Source of the DNA: Aequorivita sp.
GTDB taxonomy: Bacteria; Bacteroidota; Bacteroidia; Flavobacteriales; Flavobacteriaceae
Reading direction: 5' to 3'
DNA length: 35,788 nucleotides
Assembly (NCBI GenBank): GCA_002715485.1
Contig: PAZL01000044.1
Location: 1-35,788, forward strand
Under the pieces are notes generated by a model. The model did no database searches. It saw nothing but the letters and a program-made list of their open reading frames with translations, and was not told where the DNA came from. A program made the translations under genes and the position numbers. Positions 7,092 through 15,151 of the stretch are shown here, piece after piece (the stretch's first letter is position 1; every line of letters starts with the position of its first letter).

Positions 7092-7967
7092 ATGAGCCTT
7101 AAAGTCGCGATACAGGGAATTGAAAGTTCGTTCCACCACCAAGCCGTCCAAAAACTTTTTCCTAATGAGGAAATTACAATTTTAAATTGTGATTCTTTCG
7201 AAAAGGTAACAACCGCCGTAAATAATGGTAATGCAGATTACGGAGTAATTGCCATTGAAAATACCATTGTGGGCTCTATTTTGTCCAATTACGGATTGAT
7301 TGATACTGGCCATTTTGGAATCTTGGCTGAAACGATTTTAAATATTCAGATGTATGTAATGGCTTTGGAAAGTGAGTCCATCCACGATATAAAGGAGATT
7401 CACTCACATCCCGTTGCGTTGCTTCAGTGTCGGGATTATTTGCAGAAATTTCCGCCACAGTTTAAAGTCATTGAAGGAAAGGACACAGCTTCCGAAGCAA
7501 AAAGAATAAAAGATGAAAAATTAATGGGCGTTGCGGCTATTGCGGGAAGGCAAGTTGCAGAAAAGTTCGGTCTCAAAATTTTAGACAGCAATATCCAAGA
7601 TATAAAGGAAAACCACACGCGCTTCGTACTTTTGGGCAAAAAAGAGAATCAAACTATTCGGCGAGCTGACAAAGCTTCCATTAAATTTGTTTTGGAACAC
7701 AATGTGGGAAGTTTGGGAAATGTGTTGAATCTTTTGACTACTTTCAACATAAACCTGACCAAAATACAGTCGTTGCCAATTGTTGGCAAACCTTGGCAGT
7801 ATGCGTTTTTTGTGGATGTGGTTTTTGAGGATAAAAATTTATTTTTTGAAGTAATGGAAATGCTAAAAAAAACAGTGAAAGAATTAAAAATATTGGGCGT
7901 TTACAAACAAGATGAAAGTCATGCCCAAGCTCAATTTTCAAATGCAATTTTAAATGGAAAACAATAA
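7092..7967 (+). CDS. pheA: Prephenate dehydratase
   Basis: Converts prephenate to phenylpyruvate, the committed step to phenylalanine. The N-terminal two-lobed dehydratase domain covers about residues 1-180, with IAIENTIVGS and the catalytic ENHTRFVLLG (Thr-Arg-Phe). A C-terminal ACT domain (about 195-275) contains VGSLGNVLNLLTTFNINLTKIQSLP, the Phe-binding allosteric region. No N-terminal chorismate mutase is present; that activity is supplied by the downstream fusion. 291 residues is normal for the monofunctional enzyme. The gene overlaps aroG by 14 bases, implying translational coupling. Expression is probably set by the attenuator immediately upstream, and enzyme activity by Phe at the ACT domain. 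Confidence 0.95.
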   Translation: MSLKVAIQGIESSFHHQAVQKLFPNEEITILNCDSFEKVTTAVNNGNADYGVIAIENTIVGSILSNYGLIDTGHFGILAETILNIQMYVMALESESIHDIKEIHSHPVALLQCRDYLQKFPPQFKVIEGKDTASEAKRIKDEKLMGVAAIAGRQVAEKFGLKILDSNIQDIKENHTRFVLLGKKENQTIRRADKASIKFVLEHNVGSLGNVLNLLTTFNINLTKIQSLPIVGKPWQYAFFVDVVFEDKNLFFEVMEMLKKTVKELKILGVYKQDESHAQAQFSNAILNGKQ

Positions 7968-9036
7968 AAACCTTCGCAACTGGCTGAATAAAATGGAGCT
8001 TGCCCATCCACTAGTTATCGCTGGGCCGTGCAGTGCCGAAACGGAAGAACAAGTATTGAAAATTGCACATCAATTAAAAGAAACAGACACTACCGTACTA
8101 CGTGCAGGAATTTGGAAACCGAGAACCCGTCCGGGAAATTTTGAGGGGGTGGGTGCCCTGGGGCTTAAATGGCTTCAAAAAGCAAAACAGGAAACTGGCT
8201 TAATGACCGCAACCGAAGTAGCAAATGCCAATCACGTAGATTTGGCCTTAAAACACGATGTTGATATTCTCTGGGTTGGCGCGCGCACTACAGTTTCGCC
8301 ATTTATCGTGCAGGAAATCGCCGATGCTTTAAAGGGAACGGAAAAAATTGTTTTGATAAAAAATCCCGTGAACCCAGATTTGGCGCTTTGGCTGGGTGCT
8401 GTAGAGCGCTTTTATGAAAGTGATGTGAAAAACCTGGGCGTAATTCATCGTGGATTCTCAACGTATGAAAAAACACGCTACCGTAACAACCCTGAATGGC
8501 AAATACCCATTGACCTTCAAAATAAATTTCCAGATTTGCCTTTAATCCTCGATCCTTCACATATTGCGGGGCGCAGGGATATTATATTTGACCTTTGCCA
8601 AACTGCTTTGGACCTAAATTACGATGGCTTGATGGTAGAAACGCATTTTGATCCCGATAACGCCTGGAGCGATGCAGCACAGCAAATTACTCCCGCAAGT
8701 TTAAAACAAATGACGATTGATTTGCGAATTCGAAAACAGGAAGGCGATGCAGTTGAGTTTAAAAATAAACTGAATACTTTGCGAACCAAGATAGATGTAT
8801 TGGATCATCAACTGATAGAGTCCTTAGGAAAACGAATGAAAATTGCCGATGATATTGGGATGTTGAAAAAGAAGAACAACGTTGCCATTCTTCAAACAAA
8901 ACGTTGGAACGAAATTTTGGGAAAAATGATTTTGGAGGGCGAAGAAAACCAGTTAAGTGAGGAATTTATTTTACGAATTTTTAAAGCAATTCACCAAGAA
9001 TCAATCAATCATCAAAAAAAGGTTATTAATGATTGA
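7954..9036 (+). CDS. aroG: Bifunctional 3-deoxy-7-phosphoheptulonate synthase / chorismate mutase
   Basis: First step of the shikimate pathway (PEP + erythrose-4-phosphate) fused to the step that turns chorismate into prephenate. The DAHP synthase domain (about residues 15-260, type I-beta) shows VIAGPCSAE, RAGIWKPRTRPGNFEG, VGARTTVSPF, KNPVNPDL, RGFSTYEKTRYRN and ILDPSHIAGRRD. The AroQ-type helical chorismate mutase follows (about 270-350), with LRTKIDVLDHQLIESLGKRM and the invariant basic residues in GMLKKKN. Bacteroidota carry this fusion, the reverse order of the Bacillus CM-DAHPS fusion. The symbol is approximate; aroF or aroA(G) are also used. The product, prephenate, is the substrate of PheA encoded just upstream. 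Confidence 0.95.
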   Translation: MENNKNLRNWLNKMELAHPLVIAGPCSAETEEQVLKIAHQLKETDTTVLRAGIWKPRTRPGNFEGVGALGLKWLQKAKQETGLMTATEVANANHVDLALKHDVDILWVGARTTVSPFIVQEIADALKGTEKIVLIKNPVNPDLALWLGAVERFYESDVKNLGVIHRGFSTYEKTRYRNNPEWQIPIDLQNKFPDLPLILDPSHIAGRRDIIFDLCQTALDLNYDGLMVETHFDPDNAWSDAAQQITPASLKQMTIDLRIRKQEGDAVEFKNKLNTLRTKIDVLDHQLIESLGKRMKIADDIGMLKKKNNVAILQTKRWNEILGKMILEGEENQLSEEFILRIFKAIHQESINHQKKVIND

Positions 9037-9057
9037 AAAGTTTTGCAACTTTGTGCA

Positions 9058-10008
9058 ATGAAAGGCCTTGTATATAAATCTACTGGAAGCTGGTATAGCG
9101 TAAAAGCTGAAAACGGTACATTTTACGATTGTCGTATAAAGGGCAAATTCCGTATTGGGGGCATTAAAAGCACCAACCCTGTAGCTGTAGGGGATCAAGT
9201 AGATTTTGAAATAGAAAAAAAGGGTGATGAAACTGTCGGCGTAATCTCACATATTGATGAGCGCGAAAACTACATCATCCGAAAATCCGTAAATCTTTCC
9301 AAACAGACCCATATTATTGCTGCGAATATTGATGTTGCCTTTTTGTTGATTACTCTAAATAATCCGCCAACATTTACCACTTTTATAGATCGTTTTCTGG
9401 TAACTGCTGAAGCCTATCATATTAAAGCTGTATTGCTTTTCAATAAAATTGATACTTACAATGAAGACGAGTTGTTGGAGATAAAATTTCTTGCTGCGCT
9501 TTATCGAAAAATTGGGTATGAGTGTATTGGAATTTCAGCAATAACAGGAAAAAATATTGATAAAGTTAAAACATTGATGCAGGATAAAGTAACTATGTTT
9601 TCTGGTCACAGCGGGGTTGGAAAATCTACTTTAATCAATGCAATCGAACCTGGCTTGGCCTTAAAAACCTCCGAAATTTCAGAGCAACATTTGCAAGGGC
9701 AACACACCACAACTTTTGCTGAAATGTTTGATCTTTCCTCTGGCGGACAAATAATAGACACTCCCGGCATCAAAGGTTTTGGGGTAGTTGAAATTGATAA
9801 GGAAGAACTTGGCGATTACTTTCCAGAGTTTTTCGAACTGAAAGAAAACTGCAAGTTTAACAACTGTCTGCATCTGGAGGAGCCGCACTGCGCTGTAAAA
9901 GAAGCATTGGAAAATGAAGAAATAGCATGGTCCCGCTACAAAAGTTATCTCCAGATTTTGGAAGGCGAAGAGGATCATTTCAGAAAAGATATTTATAATG
10001 AAAAGTAG
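9058..10008 (+). CDS. rsgA: Ribosome small-subunit-dependent GTPase A
   Basis: Late 30S subunit maturation GTPase with a circularly permuted G domain. Order seen: N-terminal OB fold (residues about 5-65), G4 LLFNKID, G5-like GISAITGK, G1 GHSGVGKST (183-191), switch segment GQHTTTF, G3 DTPGIKGFG, then the C-terminal zinc knuckle CKFNNCLHLEEPHC (C-x5-C-x-H-x5-C). The ATG at 9058 (MKGLVYKSTGSWY) is preferred; a TTG five codons upstream is in frame but fits the family less well. 316 residues is the usual length. It follows aroG by 21 bases, so read-through from the pheA operon is likely. A near-consensus -7 (CAACTTTG) just before the start could add a separate promoter. Confidence 0.96.
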   Translation: MKGLVYKSTGSWYSVKAENGTFYDCRIKGKFRIGGIKSTNPVAVGDQVDFEIEKKGDETVGVISHIDERENYIIRKSVNLSKQTHIIAANIDVAFLLITLNNPPTFTTFIDRFLVTAEAYHIKAVLLFNKIDTYNEDELLEIKFLAALYRKIGYECIGISAITGKNIDKVKTLMQDKVTMFSGHSGVGKSTLINAIEPGLALKTSEISEQHLQGQHTTTFAEMFDLSSGGQIIDTPGIKGFGVVEIDKEELGDYFPEFFELKENCKFNNCLHLEEPHCAVKEALENEEIAWSRYKSYLQILEGEEDHFRKDIYNEK

Positions 10009-10048
10009 CTTTACTTTAGCTAGCTGTCCAAAAATCTAACAATCCAAA

Positions 10049-10501
10049 ATGCGCGTTTTAATCCAAAGAGTAAAAAAAGCATCCGTAACGATAGAGGGAG
10101 AAATTTTTTCTGAAATAAACCAAGGATTGCTCATTTTGTTGGGAATTGAAACTGAAGACACCCAAGAAGACATTGACTGGTTGGCGGGGAAAATTGCACG
10201 TTTGCGGATTTTTTCAGATGAAAACGATGCGATGAATTTATCTGTACAGGACATTAATGGTGATTGTTTGGTCGTAAGCCAATTCACGCTTCACGCAAAT
10301 ACAAAAAAAGGAAACCGACCTTCGTTCATTCATGCCGCAAGACCTGAAAAGGCTATCCCGATGTACGAAAAATTTGTGCTTCAACTTGAAAATGAAACAA
10401 ATAAAAGTATAAAAACTGGTAGCTTCGGAGCTATGATGGATGTTTCTTTAATAAACGACGGCCCTGTGACAATTTGGATAGATTCAAAAAGAAGAGAATA
10501 A
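10049..10501 (+). CDS. dtd: D-aminoacyl-tRNA deacylase
   Basis: Hydrolyses D-aminoacyl-tRNA (and Gly-tRNA-Ala), recycling tRNA. Family motifs are MRVLIQRVKKASV at the N-terminus, the active-site SQFTLHANTKKGNRPSF (SQxT) and the C-terminal GAMMDVSLINDGPVTIWID (NxGPVT). 150 residues is exactly the family size. It follows rsgA by 40 bases and is probably the last gene of the pheA transcript. Confidence 0.97.
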   Translation: MRVLIQRVKKASVTIEGEIFSEINQGLLILLGIETEDTQEDIDWLAGKIARLRIFSDENDAMNLSVQDINGDCLVVSQFTLHANTKKGNRPSFIHAARPEKAIPMYEKFVLQLENETNKSIKTGSFGAMMDVSLINDGPVTIWIDSKRRE

Positions 10502-10645
10502 ATTCTTTAACTTTTTTTTAACCTTTCAGAATTTTTATATATTGCCGAAAAAAATTGAATTCAGGTTATCCAGCGATGTAACTAAAACATTGAAAATAAT
10601 AAAATTGGGTCTTCCGTCTTCCTTTTTGCAAATTATTCTATACAG

Positions 10646-12547
10646 ATGAAAAAGATTTTTTGCTTTGCATTTCTTATTTGCACGGCTCATATTTATTCAC
10701 AAAAGGATTATTCCATCGCATCTATCCCAAAAGAACTAACAGAATATTCCAATAGTGTTTTGATTGATGAATTGGTTGAAATTGACGTAACCGACATCAA
10801 TAAAATGATGGAGAAAACACATCGTATTATTGCAATATTGAATAAACTTGGCGATGGCGATGCACGGCTTTATGAATATTATGATTCAAATTCACGTGTC
10901 AAGAATGTGGAGGTTAGAATTTACAATGCCTTTGGAAAGGAAATTGAACACTTTAAAAAGAAGGATTTCAAGGATGTGAGCCGAACTGGAAGTAATATGT
11001 ATGCAGATTCACGAGTATTTTATTTAGATTATACACCTACATCATATCCTTACATTGTTGTTTTTGATAGTGAAACTGAAACGGGTGATACTGCATTTTT
11101 AAGTCCTTGGTTTCCTTTGAATGGACATGCTGAAAGCACTCAGAAAAGTGTATTAAAAATTAAATACAATCCTGCAAATAAACCCAAATATAAACCGCAA
11201 AATCTAGACGGTTTTGATATTACAATCTCAGATACTCCCGACGAACTCGTTTTCTCAGCTTCAAACTTAAAAGCTATTAGGTACGAAGAACATGCTCCTT
11301 TAATGAACAAGATATTTCCAAACATTTATGTTGCTCTCAATAATTTTAAACTGAAAGAATCTATGGGTTCAGGCAAGGATTGGCAACAATTTGGAAGTTG
11401 GATGAACAAAAGTTTGCTTTCAGATGTTAGTGATTTGCCAGAGGGTACTTTAGCACGTATAAAAAGTCTTGTTGCCAATGAGACTACAAATGAAGGTAAG
11501 GCTCGAAAAATATATCAGTTTGTACAAGACAAAGTACGTTACATTAGTATTCAAATAGGGATCGGCGGGTGGAAACCTATGTTGGCCTCAGATGTGGACA
11601 AACTCAGTTATGGTGACTGTAAGGCATTGACAAATTACACTAAAACGCTGCTTGATGCTGTTGGCGTACCCTCTTACTATACCGTTGTATATGGTGATAG
11701 GATGAAGTGGGATATTATGGAAGATTTTTCATCCTTACAAGGTAACCATGTAATTTTAGGAATACCAGATAATGATGAGATAACTTGGTTAGAATGTACC
11801 AGCCAAGATACGCCTTATGGATACATCGGAAAATTTACCAATGATAGGGATGTACTGATAATAACACCCGAGGGGGGCAAAATAGCACATACCAAAGTTT
11901 ATGAAACTGAAGAAAACATCCAAGAAGGTATAGCCAATGTGAAGGTAGATGCCAATGGAAATGTAACTGCAACTTTCAAACGTATTTCCAAGGGGCTTCA
12001 ATACGATGATAAATACATGCTTCCAAAAGAAAAACAAGAAGACATAGACCAATATTATAAAAAGAAGTGGAATTATATAAATGGCTTTTCACTCACAGAT
12101 ATAAAGCTGGATAATAACAGGCAGGAAGTAATATTTACTGAAGAACTGACCCTCAATATCCCAAATTACGCAAACCCTGTTAGTAACGATTATCTTTTTT
12201 GCGCCAATATCTTTAATCAGAACCAATACATTCCGCCGCGAATAGATACCCGCAAACAAAATCTTTACATAGGGAATGGGTATGTTGATATTGATACGGT
12301 TACTGTTGAGGTGCCCGAAAATTTTGACATTGATGGACTTCCCGATGAAACAATTTTGGAAACCAAATTCGGGAAATATCAAATTAATTTCAATATAAAT
12401 TCAGATAACAACTTAGTCTATACTCGTAAAATGGTGCTAAATAAAGGTGAATATCCACCTTCGGAATATGAAAATTTCCGTGATTTTTTGCGATCCATTG
12501 CTCGATTGGACAAAACTAAAATTCTATTAAAACAAAATGTACAATAA
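10646..12547 (+). CDS. Secreted DUF3857 / transglutaminase-like protein, catalytic-type copy
   Basis: Exported protein with signal peptide MKKIFCFAFLICTAHIYS. A DUF3857 domain (about residues 40-220, including TDINKMMEKTHRIIAILNKLG) is followed by a transglutaminase-core domain (about 260-400) and a DUF2569/C-terminal beta domain. The core keeps Cys325 in SYGDCKALTNYTK and His368 in QGNHVILG; the third position, normally Asp, is Glu383 in TWLECTSQ. This family is common in Bacteroidota and may act as a periplasmic peptidase or cross-linking enzyme; the substrate is unknown. It overlaps or abuts the second DUF3857 gene (12561). Its 5' region contains a tandem GTCTTCC GTCTTCC followed by a T-run, about 30 bases before the ATG. 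Confidence 0.82.
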   Translation: MKKIFCFAFLICTAHIYSQKDYSIASIPKELTEYSNSVLIDELVEIDVTDINKMMEKTHRIIAILNKLGDGDARLYEYYDSNSRVKNVEVRIYNAFGKEIEHFKKKDFKDVSRTGSNMYADSRVFYLDYTPTSYPYIVVFDSETETGDTAFLSPWFPLNGHAESTQKSVLKIKYNPANKPKYKPQNLDGFDITISDTPDELVFSASNLKAIRYEEHAPLMNKIFPNIYVALNNFKLKESMGSGKDWQQFGSWMNKSLLSDVSDLPEGTLARIKSLVANETTNEGKARKIYQFVQDKVRYISIQIGIGGWKPMLASDVDKLSYGDCKALTNYTKTLLDAVGVPSYYTVVYGDRMKWDIMEDFSSLQGNHVILGIPDNDEITWLECTSQDTPYGYIGKFTNDRDVLIITPEGGKIAHTKVYETEENIQEGIANVKVDANGNVTATFKRISKGLQYDDKYMLPKEKQEDIDQYYKKKWNYINGFSLTDIKLDNNRQEVIFTEELTLNIPNYANPVSNDYLFCANIFNQNQYIPPRIDTRKQNLYIGNGYVDIDTVTVEVPENFDIDGLPDETILETKFGKYQINFNINSDNNLVYTRKMVLNKGEYPPSEYENFRDFLRSIARLDKTKILLKQNVQ

Positions 12548-12560
12548 ATTCCTAACCCAC

Positions 12561-14582
12561 ATGAAATCTACCTTACTCACTGTAATTGCTGTTTTGTGTT
12601 TTTTTAACGCATCTTTTGCCCAAGATTATAAATTTGGAAAAGTTTCCAAAGAAGAAATACTTCAAAAAGAACATCCAGTTGATCCAACAGCAGAGGCTGC
12701 AATATTGTATCGGGAAGTCCATACAAATTTTGAATTTTCAACAAGTTCAGGGTTTTATATGGTTACCGATGTTTTTGAACGTGTAAAAATTTACACTAAA
12801 AAAGGTTTTGATTGGGCTTCAAAAGAGGTTGAACTATATCAAGGCAATTCGGGCTCAAATGATGAAATTTCTGGTCTTAGGGGATATACATACTATCTGG
12901 ATGGCAACGATAAAATTGAGGAAGTGAAACTTAGAAATGATGGTATTTTTGAAGAAAAGACAACTAAATATGTCCACAAATTAAAGTTCACTATGCCAGA
13001 CATACGTGAAGGTTGCGTAATTGAATATAAGTATAGTATAAAATCTCCCTTCATTAGCAATATTGACGAATTCCGCTTTCAGGAGACCATTCCGGTTGAC
13101 AATGTAGATGTTCGTTTTGCTTCTCCAGAATATTTCGTTTTTAAAACCCACCAAAAAGGATGGGTACCTTATAAGGTTAAAACGGAGGGAAGAGATAGGA
13201 CTATTGCATTGTCAAATGCCCGAACAGAATATGATAAGTACGGAAATATAATTAACAAAGGAGGTGCAAGAGATTTAAAATACAAGGAAGATATTTACTT
13301 AATAAATTTATCTGATGTACCGGCCTTAAAGGAGGAAGCTTATGCAGGTAATATAGATAATTACTCAACTGGACTAAAATTTGAATTAAGTTATGTAGAC
13401 TTTCCGGGCTCTCCCCAAAAGACTTTTTCGACTACCTGGGAAGATGTTTCAAAAGGAATATACGAAGTGGATTCATTCGGAAATGAATTATCAAAAGATA
13501 ATTATTTCGAAAATGACTTAAACAATCTATTAAGCGGAGTAAGCAATCCCGAAGAAAAAGTTGGTAAAATCTTCTCTTTTTTATTGAACAAAATGACCTG
13601 GAATAACTATCTGGGTTATTATACCAATGAAGGGGTAAGGGAAGCTTATAAAAAAGGATCTGGTAATGTGGCCGATATCAATTTAATGCTTATTGCTATG
13701 TTGCGAAAAGCCAACCTTACTGCCAATCCTGTATTGGTGAGTACCAAAGATCATGGTATGCCCCTGTTTCCTACACGTAACGGATTTAATTATGTAATTG
13801 CTGCCGTGGAGCTTCCGCAAGGTGTCGTACTTCTTGACGCAACCAATAAAGATGCGGAAATAGGTGTTTTAAGAACCAGTATAATGAATTGGAAAGGCCG
13901 TTTAATAACAAAAAATGGGGCTTCTAGTTGGATCTCATTAAATCCGCAAATTCCAGCGGTTAAAAGCGCTATGGTAAACGCTGAAATAAAACCAGATCTT
14001 AAAGTGGTAGGTAAAGCCCAAAACAGGTTTACTGGTAATTATGCTTTTCAATATAGAAATGAGTATAAAAGCTTGAATGAAGATGCACAACGCAAAGCCG
14101 TAGAAAAAGAAGCTAACCAAGCAGAACTTTCCAACTTGAGTTTTGAAAACCTCAATAGTTTGGGCAAGCCTGTTTCTTTAGGATATGATTTTGAAGTGGT
14201 TGATGCCGTGGAAGATGTGGCTGGAAAACTTTATTTCTCACCAATGGTATTCTTGGCTGCCAAAGAGAGTCCTTTTAAGCCTGAAACCCGTTTATACCCT
14301 ATAGATTTTGGCTTTCCTATGAAGGATCGTTATATTGTAAATATAGATTTGCCTGAAGGGTATAAAGTAGAGTCTCTGCCAGAAAATGCCGTGTTTAATC
14401 TAGGGGAAGATACTGGCAGTTTCCGTTACTTGATTTCGCAGGTAGGTAACAAATTGCAACTTTCAGTTGAACTTTCTATCAATAAATCTTTTATTGCTGC
14501 AGAAGAATACGGAAATTTGAAAAAGTTCTATGAACTTTTAATTGCAAAAGAAAACGAGAAAGTTGTACTTTCAAAGGCATAA
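12561..14582 (+). CDS. Secreted DUF3857 protein with inactive-looking transglutaminase fold
   Basis: 673-residue exported protein. An in-frame ATG at 12537 overlaps the previous gene, but the ATG at 12561 gives a canonical signal peptide (MKSTLLTVIAVLCFFNASFAQ) and is preferred. DUF3857 domain at about 50-240 (YTYYLDGNDKIEEVKLRNDG, VIEYKYSIKSPFI) and a transglutaminase-like core at about 325-440. In the core the catalytic Cys is replaced by Val370 (GSGNVADINLML) and the His by Tyr411 (GFNYVIAAV), while the Asp (VLLDATN) is kept. It is therefore probably a binding or structural partner rather than an enzyme. It follows the catalytic-type copy directly and ends in a TAATG overlap with the MazG-like gene, so the three are one operon. 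Confidence 0.8.
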   Translation: MKSTLLTVIAVLCFFNASFAQDYKFGKVSKEEILQKEHPVDPTAEAAILYREVHTNFEFSTSSGFYMVTDVFERVKIYTKKGFDWASKEVELYQGNSGSNDEISGLRGYTYYLDGNDKIEEVKLRNDGIFEEKTTKYVHKLKFTMPDIREGCVIEYKYSIKSPFISNIDEFRFQETIPVDNVDVRFASPEYFVFKTHQKGWVPYKVKTEGRDRTIALSNARTEYDKYGNIINKGGARDLKYKEDIYLINLSDVPALKEEAYAGNIDNYSTGLKFELSYVDFPGSPQKTFSTTWEDVSKGIYEVDSFGNELSKDNYFENDLNNLLSGVSNPEEKVGKIFSFLLNKMTWNNYLGYYTNEGVREAYKKGSGNVADINLMLIAMLRKANLTANPVLVSTKDHGMPLFPTRNGFNYVIAAVELPQGVVLLDATNKDAEIGVLRTSIMNWKGRLITKNGASSWISLNPQIPAVKSAMVNAEIKPDLKVVGKAQNRFTGNYAFQYRNEYKSLNEDAQRKAVEKEANQAELSNLSFENLNSLGKPVSLGYDFEVVDAVEDVAGKLYFSPMVFLAAKESPFKPETRLYPIDFGFPMKDRYIVNIDLPEGYKVESLPENAVFNLGEDTGSFRYLISQVGNKLQLSVELSINKSFIAAEEYGNLKKFYELLIAKENEKVVLSKA

Positions 14583-14908
14583 TGGATATTAAAAACGCAC
14601 AACAGGCAGTAGACGAGTGGATAAAGCAGCACGGTGTGCGCTATTTCAATGAGCTAACAAATATGGCTCAACTCACCGAAGAAGTAGGCGAGGTGGCACG
14701 TATTATTGCCCGCCGTTATGGCGAACAGAGCGAAAAAGAAAGTGATAAACACAAAGATTTAGCCGAAGAGCTTGCCGATGTTATTTTTGTGGTACTTTGT
14801 TTGGCCAATCAAACTGGGGTTGATCTTGAAAAGGCATTTCAAAAAAAATTGGAACTAAAAACCAAACGCGACCATGATAGGCACCATAGCAATGAAAAAC
14901 TCAAATAA
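14582..14908 (+). CDS. MazG-like nucleotide pyrophosphohydrolase
   Basis: A 108-residue all-alpha NTP pyrophosphatase of the MazG/dUTPase superfamily, which hydrolyses nucleoside triphosphates to monophosphates as a house-cleaning enzyme. Metal-binding acidic motifs are visible: LTEEVGEVARIIARR (ExxE-type helix) and DLAEELADVIFVVLCLA (ExxD). The single-domain length fits the short MazG-like subgroup, not full MazG. The ATG shares one base with the preceding TAA, which implies translational coupling. The substrate nucleotide cannot be told from sequence. Confidence 0.88.
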   Translation: MDIKNAQQAVDEWIKQHGVRYFNELTNMAQLTEEVGEVARIIARRYGEQSEKESDKHKDLAEELADVIFVVLCLANQTGVDLEKAFQKKLELKTKRDHDRHHSNEKLK

Positions 14909-15151
14909 ATGTTCAAAAAAGTTATAAGTACAAAAGGTTTCTGGAAATCGGTGTTTTCGCTAGCAGCGGCTTTCGCAATATTGTTCACGTTGATTAAGTG
15001 GGCAATTGAAGGTTTTGAAATTGCGTATTTTACTGAAAGAGATCCTGTAATGTTTATACTCACTCTTATTTTGGCAGGTTTTGTTTATGGTTTTTTTGTC
15101 ACTTTCGGAAAGTTTAGAGCAAAGCTCAAACAAAATGATTCTGGACGATGA
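14909..15151 (+). CDS. Small two-helix membrane protein, unrecognised
   Basis: 80 residues beginning directly after the stop of the MazG-like gene, with the last four bases (ATGA) overlapping aroA. Two hydrophobic helices are visible, about residues 13-33 (VFSLAAAFAILFTLIKWAIEG) broken by a charged loop, and about 47-66 (VMFILTLILAGFVYGFFVTF), with a basic C-terminal tail KFRAKLKQ. Tight packing on both sides supports that it is a real gene. No family is recognised; a small inner-membrane protein is all that can be said. Confidence 0.7.
   Translation: MFKKVISTKGFWKSVFSLAAAFAILFTLIKWAIEGFEIAYFTERDPVMFILTLILAGFVYGFFVTFGKFRAKLKQNDSGR

Noticed and set aside
14582-14908. MazF/MazE toxin-antitoxin context for the MazG-like gene
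   Set aside because: No toxin or antitoxin gene is adjacent; neighbours are DUF3857 and aroA genes, and the protein is a housekeeping pyrophosphohydrolase.
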